DNA of 64,000 nt, taken from Nocardia carnea (GTDB lineage: Bacteria > Actinomycetota > Actinomycetes > Mycobacteriales > Mycobacteriaceae). Shown piece by piece: positions 8,956-17,278 of this stretch (position 1 is its first letter; each line of letters begins with the position of its first letter). Where the stretch lies: assembly GCF_029869215.1 (NCBI RefSeq), contig NZ_JARWPM010000369.1, forward strand, positions 28,995 to 92,994. The letters run 5' to 3'. Made by a program: the position numbers and the translations under genes. A model generated the notes under the pieces. The model was not told the DNA's origin. It did not search any database and saw nothing but the letters and a program-made list of their open reading frames with translations.

Positions 8956-9753
8956 TCAGTAGTAGACCGGTCCGGGCACACCGCCACCGGCCGCGATGGC
9001 ATCGCCGGTGATGGCGATACTGCGCGGTGAGGCGAGGAAGGTCACCACATCGGCGAGTTCCCGCGCGTCGATGAGCCGGGCCACGGTGTTCGTGACGAGA
9101 GCCGACTCGAGTTCGGCGACCGTGGAACCGGTTTCGGCGGCTTGGTCGGTCAGCCGCTGGGCGAGTCGTTCGGTGCGCGTGAGTCCGGGATGGACGACGG
9201 TGACATTCACGCCGTGCGGCCCGAGTTCGTCCGCCAGATTCTTGGTCACGGCGGACACACTGATATTACGCACCGTCTGTGCGATCGAATTCGCCTGCCG
9301 GGCACCGAGCCCGCTGATATTGATGATCCGCCCCCACCCCTGCGCCACCAGATGCGGCGCTACCGCGCGCGCTGTCCGCAGATAGCCCAGCACTTTGATC
9401 TCGACCTCCCGCCGCACCACCTCATCGGTGGTGTCGGCGAGCCCGGTGGGGGACCCGGCGCTCCACGGTGTCGCCGCGGCATTGACCAGGATGTCCACCC
9501 CGCCCAGTTCGCTCACGGTCCGCCACACCAGCTCCCGGACCTGCTCGTCGTCACCGGTATCGGTGGGCACGGCCAGTACCCGCCGGCCGGTGTCCCCCGC
9601 CACCGCGCGCGCCGCACTGTCCAACGCTTCAGCCGAACGTGCCGCCAGCACCACATCCACCCCCTCGGCGGCCAGCCCCCGGGCCACAGCCAGCCCGATC
9701 CCCTTGCTGCCGCCGGTGACAATGGCGCGTTTACCGTCCAATCCCAGGTCCAT
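8956..9753 (-). CDS. SDR-fold protein lacking the catalytic Tyr and Lys
   Basis: The cofactor motif TGGSKGIG near the N-terminus and the VNAAATPW segment show an SDR fold. The active-site region is NISGLGARQANSIAQTVRN; aligned to the usual YxxxK, the tyrosine falls on Gln and the lysine on Asn. A branch of actinobacterial SDRs with a similar ARN-type active site exists, so this is probably a family feature and not a recent mutation. Start is ATG 9753 (MDLGLDGKRAIVTGG), three residues inside the longest open frame. The substrate is unknown and the protein may not be a standard dehydrogenase. Confidence 0.85.
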   Translation of the reverse strand: MDLGLDGKRAIVTGGSKGIGLAVARGLAAEGVDVVLAARSAEALDSAARAVAGDTGRRVLAVPTDTGDDEQVRELVWRTVSELGGVDILVNAAATPWSAGSPTGLADTTDEVVRREVEIKVLGYLRTARAVAPHLVAQGWGRIINISGLGARQANSIAQTVRNISVSAVTKNLADELGPHGVNVTVVHPGLTRTERLAQRLTDQAAETGSTVAELESALVTNTVARLIDARELADVVTFLASPRSIAITGDAIAAGGGVPGPVYY

Positions 9754-9917
9754 TCGCACCACGCTAACAACGGTCGCCTACCCGGTCGCGGATCTCGCTC
9801 CACGCGATCCGAACCCGAGAAGCTCCCGCCCACAGCGCGGCACATCGAGACCATGATGAGCGCGCCGCGCCCTCGGGCCGCCCGTGTCACGTGCGGTCCG
9901 GCACTGCAGCGACCGCT

Positions 9918-10802
9918 TCAGCGGTAGAGCGCCAGACCGTCCGCCAGTTCCTCCTCATCACCGTCCCGATAGGCGGCGATAGCCTGCTGCAGAGCGAAAG
10001 TGCCGGCGATCGCGGCGATGCGGGCGGTTGTCTCCTGATCCGCCCAGCCACCCAGCGCAAGCACGCGTCGCAACAGTGATACGCCGTAGCCGGCGCCGAT
10101 CGCCGCAAGGTCTTCGGCGGGGTCACCGAGACCGACTTCGTCCCAGTCGACCACTCCACTCAGGCGTGGGAGCCCGTTGATGCTCTCCCACAACACGTTC
10201 TCCGGTCCGAGGTCACCATGCACCACCGCCGCCGTCAGGTGGGGAAGGCTCTCGACGGCGGCGAGTTCCTGTTCGGCACGCCGACGCCCACCGGCAGACA
10301 TGAGCCCGAACAACTCGGCGCGGACGTCCGCTGCGAATCGCTGCCACCGGTCCGCCGGGGCCGGCAGGGCCGCCCGCACTCCCTCGTCGGCGCCGACCTC
10401 GGCAAGACCGGCCAGCAGTCCGACGTACTGGCCTGCGACCACATCGGCCACCTGCGGTTCGTCGAGAACCTCGGCGGGCAACGGAGCTCCGGGAACCCGG
10501 CTCAACACCAGGAACGGCTGCTCATCGGTGCCATCCGCGTAGCGCTCCGCCAGTAGAGCCGGGGTCCGGAAGCCGAGGTCGATTCCGGCGAGGATACGTA
10601 GAACAGCCGCTCGCCGCGGCAGCCGGGCCGCCGCGGCCTCGGTGCGAGGCACGCATACCACCAGGTCGGGGCCGACCAGCACCAGATGGAACTGTCCCTC
10701 GTGGACGGCGAACTCCTCCGGTTCGGCCTCCGGCAGCAAGCGGCTCAACAGAACCCGATGCCGTCCGATCGTCCTCTCCACACCACAGCCCTCTCGCGCC
10801 AC
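9918..10802 (-). CDS. APH-fold phosphotransferase (second of pair)
   Basis: The protein has the aminoglycoside phosphotransferase/choline kinase fold. The catalytic loop is VVHGDLGPENVLW, and the metal-binding DFG equivalent is VVDWDEVGLGDPAEDLAAI. The N-lobe is weakly conserved. The GTG start lies four bases after the stop of the preceding phosphotransferase, so the two are co-expressed. These general APH proteins phosphorylate small molecules; nothing specific here shows that an aminoglycoside is the substrate. Confidence 0.85.
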   Translation of the reverse strand: MAREGCGVERTIGRHRVLLSRLLPEAEPEEFAVHEGQFHLVLVGPDLVVCVPRTEAAAARLPRRAAVLRILAGIDLGFRTPALLAERYADGTDEQPFLVLSRVPGAPLPAEVLDEPQVADVVAGQYVGLLAGLAEVGADEGVRAALPAPADRWQRFAADVRAELFGLMSAGGRRRAEQELAAVESLPHLTAAVVHGDLGPENVLWESINGLPRLSGVVDWDEVGLGDPAEDLAAIGAGYGVSLLRRVLALGGWADQETTARIAAIAGTFALQQAIAAYRDGDEEELADGLALYR

Positions 10803-10806
10803 CGTT

Positions 10807-11700
10807 TCAGCCGATCGCTTGCCAGACGATATCGCGGTTACCGGTCCGCAAGGATTCGATGCGGCGGCCGAGTTCGTGCGCGGCCCCGGGAGTGTCGGCG
10901 GCGAGCCGGATATACGCGCCGAGCGAGTGATACTCGGTGATATCGCGAAGTAGTGTCCACTCCGGCCACTCGATCAGGTCATAGCCGTACGCCCGGACGA
11001 ATTCGGCGCGGTCGGCCCGTGGAGCGTGGAAGTGGTCGGGCAGTGTGCCGACCAGGTCGAGTTCGCGGGGACCGTAGCAGGCGTTGTCCCAGTCGATGAA
11101 CAGCCAGTCCTTGTCGGCCTGCACGACGTTCTCCTCATGCGCGTCGGCATGGATCAAGCCGTGCCCGAGTGGGAATCGGGTCGCTTCGAAGGTCGCGATC
11201 AGATCTGCGGCTCGATTGTGCAGCCATTGCCGGTCCAGATCGCTCAGTACCGGGCATATTCGCGCGGCGTCGACCTCGAGAGCTTCCCACAGCCGATGCA
11301 ATGGACGATACTCCGGCAACCGGAACGGCGGCGCCGGCTGCTGATGGAGCAGGCGCACGAGCTTTCCGACATCACCGGCAGTGGGGTAGCCGGTGACGGA
11401 TCGATACGGCCAGAACGTCGCCACCGCGCTACCGGTCGATACCGGCTGTTCGCCGGGCAAAGGGTCGAGCGCGATGGGCACAGTCACCGTGGATGCGAGC
11501 CATCGGGTGACCGCGATACTCGTGGCGGCACGAGCGCGGCGCAGTGGCGTATCCGGGGCGAGGCGGACGACCACATCGCCGACCCGCCAGACGGCATTGG
11601 ACCTTCGATGCAGGAGCTGTGCGCCTTCGCAACCCAGACCGAATGCGCCGCAAACCGTTTCGAGATCGGATTGCCCCGGTAGTGAGTCGTCTCCGGACAC
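10807..11700 (-). CDS. APH-fold phosphotransferase (first of pair)
   Basis: The catalytic loop is LIHADAHEENVV and the metal site is LFIDWDNACYGPRELDLVG. The N-terminal lobe has RRSNAVWRVGDVVVRLAP, containing the region that normally carries the ATP-binding lysine; Arg is present where Lys is usual. The GTG start is three bases past the stop of the TPR gene, so the three genes from 12759 to 9918 form an operon. Such phosphotransferases are often coded beside HTH or TPR regulators in Streptomyces and Nocardia. Substrate unknown. Confidence 0.85.
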   Translation of the reverse strand: MSGDDSLPGQSDLETVCGAFGLGCEGAQLLHRRSNAVWRVGDVVVRLAPDTPLRRARAATSIAVTRWLASTVTVPIALDPLPGEQPVSTGSAVATFWPYRSVTGYPTAGDVGKLVRLLHQQPAPPFRLPEYRPLHRLWEALEVDAARICPVLSDLDRQWLHNRAADLIATFEATRFPLGHGLIHADAHEENVVQADKDWLFIDWDNACYGPRELDLVGTLPDHFHAPRADRAEFVRAYGYDLIEWPEWTLLRDITEYHSLGAYIRLAADTPGAAHELGRRIESLRTGNRDIVWQAIG

Positions 11701-11703
11701 GGC

Positions 11704-12759
11704 TCACACCGCCAGCGCCGCGGCGAGGTCAGCGCGCAGATCCGGCACGCCTGGCGCGGAGTGGTACCGGGCGGCAACGGTGTCCAGGTCCCGCAAACGT
11801 GCGTAGCAGCGCTGCGAGGACAACGCGGTGACGGCGCTGAGGGCATCCTGACCGATCCGCACTGCGGAGTCGATGTCGTCGGCCCCGAAATGCGCGATGG
11901 CCAGTGTCGGCAGCATCATGGCACGGCTGCGTTCGTACTCGGCCGGATGCCCTTGTGCCGCCGTGGCCAGCTGGACGGCAGAGGATTCGGCGAATTCCGG
12001 GTGGTTCAGCGACAGCAAGTACAACGCATGTCCCTGCTGGGCAGCGATTTCAGCCTCGGTGACAACCCACGACCAGGGTGGCGCCGTCTCCGGGCTTGCC
12101 GCCGCGTACCCCGCTCGGGATTCGGCCAGCGCTCTCCGCGTCGGCTCGGGTTCGCCGAGCGCGGCCCAGCACCACGCGGTCACCGTGTGGATGTAACCGG
12201 CAGTGATGTGCGAGACCGGATGGCGGCGGCTTGCCGAGGTTGCTGCGGCCAGCCGGCAGAAGGCGAGTGCGTTCTTCGGTTGGCGCAAGTGCAGGGCCTG
12301 GTGGGCCATGTCGAGCAGGATGACGACCATGAGGTCGGTGGAGCGAGGGTTGTCGTCGGCGCGCTGGGCGGTGTGGAGGGCGTAGGTCCACAGGCGGCGC
12401 GCGGCATTGTGGTCCTCGATATCGTAGGCGAGCCAGCCGGCCATGCTGGCCAGCTCAGCGGTCGCGACCTGCAGGCGCGCCCGGACATACGGTGTGCATA
12501 CGACATCGTCGAGCGCAGCGACCTGGTGGAGCTGGCCCAGTGCGGCACTGCGGCACAACCCACCGCCGTGGGCCAGATCCCAGCGGCGGAAGCCATCGCC
12601 GATGGCTTCGATCGCATCGATATCGGCGTTGCCGATACGTGGCCTGGTCACGTGGTCGAGCCGATTCGGCAGGACCTCGGTCAGTCGTTCGAGCTCCGGA
12701 TGCAGATGGGAACCGAGCGCGGCGGCGGTTGCCAGGGTGACGAAGTCCCTGCGGTTCAC
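11704..12759 (-). CDS. TPR-type regulator-like protein without an HTH domain
   Basis: The 351-residue protein has an all-helical, tetratricopeptide-like body. It resembles the C-terminal part of Streptomyces XRE regulators, which follows a short RRDFVTLATAAAL linker. GTG at 12759 is preferred because GAGGAGG stands eight bases upstream. The open frame extends to a TTG at 12828, but an in-frame stop at 12838-12840 closes it, so an N-terminal DNA-binding domain cannot be coded here. It may be a stand-alone sensor or a headless remnant. It leads the phosphotransferase operon. Confidence 0.7.
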   Translation of the reverse strand: MNRRDFVTLATAAALGSHLHPELERLTEVLPNRLDHVTRPRIGNADIDAIEAIGDGFRRWDLAHGGGLCRSAALGQLHQVAALDDVVCTPYVRARLQVATAELASMAGWLAYDIEDHNAARRLWTYALHTAQRADDNPRSTDLMVVILLDMAHQALHLRQPKNALAFCRLAAATSASRRHPVSHITAGYIHTVTAWCWAALGEPEPTRRALAESRAGYAAASPETAPPWSWVVTEAEIAAQQGHALYLLSLNHPEFAESSAVQLATAAQGHPAEYERSRAMMLPTLAIAHFGADDIDSAVRIGQDALSAVTALSSQRCYARLRDLDTVAARYHSAPGVPDLRADLAAALAV

Positions 12760-12970
12760 CCAGTCCACCTCCTCGCACGCCAGGTTACCGGCTTCCGGAT
12801 CGGTGGTGTCCACATGGAAGCCGAGCAATGTGTGGTATCAACTCCTCGGGTGATCGGTGATCCGCGACGGTTTACAGTGCGCAGTGGCCAGGTACACCCG
12901 CGACCCGCCGCTCTCGCGTCCGGTCCGCGTGAACCTGGTCGACGCAATCACGACGATGCGGGGAGACACC

Positions 12971-13516
12971 GTGACAGTTGAAGTCGATCCCCGATTCGGA
13001 GATGCCTTCGGGAGGCTACTGGCGGCGGCAGACTTACTGGACTTCGACGCGTTGATGACGTGTGACGGGTATTTCGACGAGCTCCCCCTCTTCACAACGT
13101 ATTCCCAAATCGCCTTTCTGGACGATCTACCGCTTCTCGAACGTAACCGCGTGCTGGTTCGGGCGGCGGTCGCTCATCTCGGCCGAATCCTCGAACACGC
13201 CGAACGCTACTTTGCTGGAAGAGAGTTCGATTTCTTCTGCGCGGTCACGGTCACCGGCTGGGACTTCTTCCCGGAAGGAGACCCGCTGACACCGCGCTTC
13301 TGGCGAGCGAACACCAGCAAGGGAGTTTTCGACTACCTGAAACTCCGGCCGCCGACCAGTGAGGGCAGCAACACGGTCGCGTACTTACTCGATCACGACC
13401 CCGATTATCTGATCAACGACGACATCGTGGACGAGTCCGGCGATAAACGCCTGGAACGTGTTTTCGTCCAGCACGTCGACTGCCCGGTACCGAGGGGCAT
13501 CATCGAAGCGGTATGA
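12971..13516 (+). CDS. Uncharacterised protein, about 181 residues
   Basis: GTG at 12971 has a GGGGAGA ribosome site at a good distance and begins MTVEVDPRFGDAFGRLL. Longer starts at 12857 and 12956 lack one. The protein is acidic and soluble, with many aromatic residues (DFFCAVTVTGWDFFPEG, and DHDPDYLINDDIVDE near the end). It has no membrane segment and no motif I recognise. It is divergent from the TPR/phosphotransferase operon, and the two starts are about 210 bases apart. Codon use is typical of the region, which supports a real gene. Confidence 0.65.
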   Translation: MTVEVDPRFGDAFGRLLAAADLLDFDALMTCDGYFDELPLFTTYSQIAFLDDLPLLERNRVLVRAAVAHLGRILEHAERYFAGREFDFFCAVTVTGWDFFPEGDPLTPRFWRANTSKGVFDYLKLRPPTSEGSNTVAYLLDHDPDYLINDDIVDESGDKRLERVFVQHVDCPVPRGIIEAV

Positions 13517-13545
13517 GGGCGGAACGAGATCATTTCACGTGTAGA

Positions 13546-13980
13546 TCCAGCGACCTGGGCGAACTGCTCACCCCCAGCGAGCGGGTCGTGGTGCTCTGCA
13601 CCGGGGTGGTCACCGGCGAACTCGACGCGGTTACGGCCGCTCCGTAGTCGATCGGGATCCTCGGTGGCCTGGCCGGCGCCGAACTGACGCTGGGAGCCGT
13701 CGCGCTGTTCACCGAGAACATGTCCGCGGGCCGCGGCTGGATCATCGTGCTCGCCCTGCTGCTCACCTCCGGCCGGGCGGGGCCACTGCTGCTCGCCCTC
13801 GTCTGCTACGCCTACACCCAGGCCCTCGGCTTCCGCCTGCAAACCGTGGGCCTGCCGATGCAGATCTCGGACGCGGCACCGTATCCGGCGACGCTGGTGC
13901 TCATGGTGTGGCTCGGTGCCCGGCGGCCACAGAATCACCCCGAGCGGAAACGTTTCGCCTCCGGCGCCCGCGGCGGATGA
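13546..13980 (+). pseudogene. Relic of a sugar/nucleoside ABC transporter (ATPase tail plus permease tail)
   Basis: Two fragments of one former operon share a frame. The first, SSDLGELLTPSERVVVL and following residues, looks like the C-terminal end of a ribose/nucleoside ABC ATPase (SDLDELLxLSDRVxVxxxG), and it stops at TAG 13645. The second, from 13648, reads GGLAGAELTLGAVALFTENMSAGRGW and then membrane segments. This matches the C-terminal third of the matching permease, whose families have GGxAGAxLSLG and FTENMTAGRGW. The ATPase head and most of the permease are gone. An ATG at 13720 opens 86 residues but probably not a functional gene. Confidence 0.7.
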
Positions 13981-14019
13981 TCGCCGCACGGTCTCGCTCC
14001 CGATCCGGAGGGAATATCC

Positions 14020-14826
14020 ATGACGACAACCTCAGCCGATACCTTCACCGCCGAATGGGAAGACTGGCACCGGCGGCACGAAGACAACCTCGCCGACCCG
14101 CACGGTTTCCTGGCCGTCACCGGTCTGCACTGGCTCACCGCGACACCGCAACGTTTCCCCGACGCGCCCGGCGCCTGGTCCACCGGGCCCGGCGGTGTCG
14201 TGGTCGTTCTCGACGAGGGCGAGCAGCTGGTGATCGACGGTGCTCCGGTACAGGGCACCCACCGGTTCGGCGTCATCCCGGAGCGGAGCGGGATCAACGC
14301 GGTGTGGGGTGCGGCCGTGATCGAGGTCGCCAAACGCGGCGGGCACGATATCGTCCGCCCCAGACAACCAGACAACCCCCTGCGCACCGCATTCCGGGGC
14401 ACACCCGCGTACTCACCCGATCCGAGATGGGTGGTCACCGGCCGGTACACCGCGTTCGACCGGCCGCGGCCGACGACGGTGGGCGCGGCCGTGGAAGGAC
14501 TCGAGCACGTCTACGATGCACCCGGGCAGATCGAATTCGACCTCGAAGGTCGCGCATTGCGGCTCACCGCGTTCCCCGGAAAGGCTCCGGGGCATCTGTC
14601 GGTGCTGTTCACCGACGCGACCTCCGGGGTCACGACCTACGCCGCCAACCGCGTGCTCCAACTACCACCACCCGGACCCGACGGCACGGTGACCCTCGAC
14701 TTCAACCGCGCCGTCAACCTCCCCTGCGCCTACACCGATCTCGCGACCTGCCCGCTGCCGCCGGCCGAGAACCGGCTGCCGGTCGCGATCGAAGCGGGCG
14801 AGAAGATCCCCTACGAGCGCGCCTGA
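14020..14826 (+). CDS. DUF1684 family protein
   Basis: The 268-residue soluble protein fits DUF1684: WEDWHRRHEDNLADPHGFLAVTGLHWL at the N-terminus, NPLRTAFRGTPAYSPDPRW in the middle, and DFNRAVNLPCAYTDLATCPLPPAENRLPVAIEAGE near the end. The cysteine pair and the LPPAENRL stretch are the family's hallmark. Biochemical function is unknown. The LLM oxidoreductase gene begins four bases after the stop, so the two are probably translated from one mRNA. Confidence 0.9.
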   Translation: MTTTSADTFTAEWEDWHRRHEDNLADPHGFLAVTGLHWLTATPQRFPDAPGAWSTGPGGVVVVLDEGEQLVIDGAPVQGTHRFGVIPERSGINAVWGAAVIEVAKRGGHDIVRPRQPDNPLRTAFRGTPAYSPDPRWVVTGRYTAFDRPRPTTVGAAVEGLEHVYDAPGQIEFDLEGRALRLTAFPGKAPGHLSVLFTDATSGVTTYAANRVLQLPPPGPDGTVTLDFNRAVNLPCAYTDLATCPLPPAENRLPVAIEAGEKIPYERA

Positions 14827-14830
14827 ACCG

Positions 14831-15889
14831 ATGCGCACGCCGTCGATCACGAAACTCTCGCTGCTCACCCCCGGCAACTATCCCAACGGCGATCCCGCCG
14901 CCGGACTCGAGGACACCCTGCGCCTGTTCGAGTTCGGCGAACAGCTCGGTCTCGACGGCGCCTGGATCCGGCAGCGCCATCTCGAACACGGTGTGGGCTC
15001 GGCGGCGGTGTTCCTGGCCGCCGCCGCTCAGCGCACCCGCCGGGTCGAACTGGGCACCGCCGTGATCCCCATCGGCTACGAGAGCCCGTTCCGGCTGGCC
15101 GAGGACCTGTCGATGGCCGACGTCCTGTCCGGTGGGCGGCTACAACCCGGATTCAGCGCGGGCACACCCCCGCACGCCGACCTGCTCGGCGACCTCGTCT
15201 TCGACGGCGACTGGCGCAGCTACGACCTGTCCTACGGCCGGATCGCCCGGCTCATGGACAACCTGCGCGGCAACTATCTGGGCGGCCCGGATACGGTGAT
15301 CCACTCCCCCGGCAATATCCAGCGCCCCCGCCTCCAACCGCACAGCCCCGGGTTGATCGACCGGCTCTGGTATGGCGGCGGCAGTATCCGCTCCGTGCGC
15401 TGGGCCGGGGAAAACGGCCTCAACCTGCTCACCGGAAATATCGTCTTCGGCGAGCACAGCGACGATTTCGCCACCACCCAGCTGAGTTTGCTCGACGAGT
15501 ACCGCCGACGTATCGGTCCGTCGCGCCCGGCCCGGGTCGCGGTGGGCCGGGTGCTCGTCCCCTTCGACAGCGCCGACCGCACGACCCGTGAACGCTACCG
15601 GCAATACGCGGCCGCCCGACACGACCGTACCCTGGCCCCGCAGGGCGAACGCCGCATCCTGTTCGCCCCGGACCTGGCCGGCCCCGCCGAGCAGATCGTG
15701 GAAAAGCTGCGCGCCGACCCGGTATTCGCCCACACCACCGAACTACGCCTCGAACTGCCTTACGAATTCCACCGCGGCGACTACGAGCAGATCCTGCACG
15801 ACACCGTCGAACTCATCGCCCCCGCCCTCGGCTGGAAACCGGCGGTCGCGGCCGCACCGAGTTCTCCTCCGCATGAACGACTTCCGTGA
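14831..15889 (+). CDS. LLM-class flavin-dependent oxidoreductase
   Basis: The 352-residue protein has the bacterial-luciferase TIM-barrel pattern: LLTPGNYPNGDPAAGLEDTLRLFEFGEQLGLDGAW at the N-terminus, ELGTAVIPIGYESPFRLAED, then DVLSGGRLQPGFSAG. Enzymes of this class use FMN or F420 for oxygenation, desulphonation or reduction. Which cofactor is used cannot be told from the sequence. It is coupled to the DUF1684 gene and followed by a convergent cupin gene. Confidence 0.88.
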   Translation: MRTPSITKLSLLTPGNYPNGDPAAGLEDTLRLFEFGEQLGLDGAWIRQRHLEHGVGSAAVFLAAAAQRTRRVELGTAVIPIGYESPFRLAEDLSMADVLSGGRLQPGFSAGTPPHADLLGDLVFDGDWRSYDLSYGRIARLMDNLRGNYLGGPDTVIHSPGNIQRPRLQPHSPGLIDRLWYGGGSIRSVRWAGENGLNLLTGNIVFGEHSDDFATTQLSLLDEYRRRIGPSRPARVAVGRVLVPFDSADRTTRERYRQYAAARHDRTLAPQGERRILFAPDLAGPAEQIVEKLRADPVFAHTTELRLELPYEFHRGDYEQILHDTVELIAPALGWKPAVAAAPSSPPHERLP

Positions 15890-15897
15890 TGACCACC

Positions 15898-16239
15898 TCA
15901 GTGCGCGGGTACCGAAACGCAGACCATCGTGGTGTCCTCGAGCGCCTCGACGACCCCCGGTGCCTGCTCCGGAACATGCACGAACTCACCAGCGCGGACC
16001 GTCACGGCGGCGCTGCCGTCGCCCACCCGCAGCGCTCCGCCCAGCACCACCCAGACCTCCGCGTAGGGGGCCGGCAGGTCGGCACGCGCCCCCGCGTGGA
16101 AGAACGCCGTGTAGGCACTCATCGACCCGCCGGCGGCCGCGTCGAGGCCGGGCGCAATGCGGATACGGTCGTCGAAGCGGATAGCGTCGTCTCCGATCGA
16201 GGAGCTGAACTTCCGGACCCGCGGTGGTGGGACAGCCAT
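15898..16239 (-). CDS. Small cupin protein, EutQ-like
   Basis: ATG 16239 starts MAVPPPRVRKFSSS and gives 113 residues, a typical single cupin. The barrel motifs are PYAEVWVVLGGALRVGDGS and VRAGEFVHVPEQAPG. The first motif lacks the usual two histidines, so metal binding is uncertain. The longer frame to 16386 has no domain content. It converges with the LLM gene nine bases apart. The function is probably binding or modifying a small ligand. Confidence 0.78.
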   Translation of the reverse strand: MAVPPPRVRKFSSSIGDDAIRFDDRIRIAPGLDAAAGGSMSAYTAFFHAGARADLPAPYAEVWVVLGGALRVGDGSAAVTVRAGEFVHVPEQAPGVVEALEDTTMVCVSVPAH

Positions 16240-16584
16240 GGTAGGAACCTTTTTCTGCACCGCGTTTCGGTCGAACGTCGAGTTCGGTCGCGGCGCGTGT
16301 CGGTACGGGCGGAGCCCGAATTCTCGTGCGGTGGCGGGACCACGAGCAATCCGTCGTAGCCCGGGCCGTTTCTGCCGGCCGGCCACGATCCTAGGATCTC
16401 AACCATAGTTGAGGTCAATGCCCTGGCAGGGCCGCCACCGGCCGACAGCGTCGGCCACAGCCGGTACAAGGAACGCGTCTCCGGCCTCCCGGTCTGCCCG
16501 CCCACCGGGCGAGTACCGCGACTACGCCCGTCTACAGTGAGACCGTCCAGGCATGAACACGGCGGCTATCGGTTGAGGAGCGCA

Positions 16585-17226
16585 ATGCCACGGGAACTGG
16601 CCGATCTACCGTTCGCGCAGTGGCTTCGGCCGGTCGATTCCCTGGACGTCGAGCGCGAATACGATTGCGCCCGGTTCGACGACACCGTGCTGACCGAACC
16701 CGACCTGCGCAACACCGTGTTCGGTGAATGCGCCTTCCGGTCGGTGCAGATCGACCGCGGCGTGGTGGGTGGCGCGCGGTTCGCCGATGTCTGGCTGCAC
16801 GGCGTGCGGTTCACCGGGACGGATATGCCGGACGCCGCCTGGCTGGACGCCGAGGTGATCGAAGGGGCCTGGTCGGGTGTGGAGGCCAGCGGCGCCGAGC
16901 TGCGGCGGGTGGAATTCCACGATTGCAAACTGGATTCGGTGAATTTCCGCAACGCCCGGCTGACGAAGGTCCGGTTCGTCGATTGCGTACTGCGCCATGT
17001 CGATTTCGGCAGTGCGAAGCTGTCGGAAGTGAGCTTTCCGGGTTCCGAGATATCGGCGTTGACGGTGCGGAACGCGCAGTTGACAAAGGTCGACTTCCGG
17101 CAGGCGCAGAGTATCGGGATCGCCGAGGGCGTGGAGTCGTTGCGTGGCGCCCTCGTGACTCCCGGACAATTGTTCGATCTCGCACCGACACTGGCGGCCG
17201 CGGTCGGGCTGATCGTGCAGCCCTGA
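16585..17226 (+). CDS. Pentapeptide repeat protein
   Basis: The 213-residue protein contains repeated A(D/N)Lxx-type pentapeptides across residues 40-170, for example VNFRNARLTKVRF and HVDFGSAKLSEVSF, which fold as a right-handed quadrilateral helix. The C-terminal 35 residues (VESLRGALVTPGQLFDLAPTLAAAVGL) are the usual capping segment of actinobacterial members. ATG 16585 follows GAGG and is preferred over 16537. Some such proteins (MfpA, Qnr) protect gyrase; there is no specific evidence for that here. Confidence 0.85.
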   Translation: MPRELADLPFAQWLRPVDSLDVEREYDCARFDDTVLTEPDLRNTVFGECAFRSVQIDRGVVGGARFADVWLHGVRFTGTDMPDAAWLDAEVIEGAWSGVEASGAELRRVEFHDCKLDSVNFRNARLTKVRFVDCVLRHVDFGSAKLSEVSFPGSEISALTVRNAQLTKVDFRQAQSIGIAEGVESLRGALVTPGQLFDLAPTLAAAVGLIVQP

Positions 17227-17236
17227 CAGCAGGTGA

Positions 17237-17256
17237 CACGAAATGCAATTTTCGTG
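17237..17256. terminator. Stem-loop between convergent genes
   Basis: CACGAAA (17237-17243) and TTTCGTG (17250-17256) form a perfect 7-bp stem with a 6-base loop. It sits ten bases after the pentapeptide stop and before the convergent beta-lactamase stop, so it can serve both strands. Confidence 0.6.
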
Positions 17257-17278
17257 GTTGCCCTTCGTATTTCCGGGG

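Noticed and set aside
9918..11700. Aminoglycoside resistance
   Set aside because: The two kinases have the APH fold, but that fold covers many substrates and nothing specific to a known resistance enzyme is seen.
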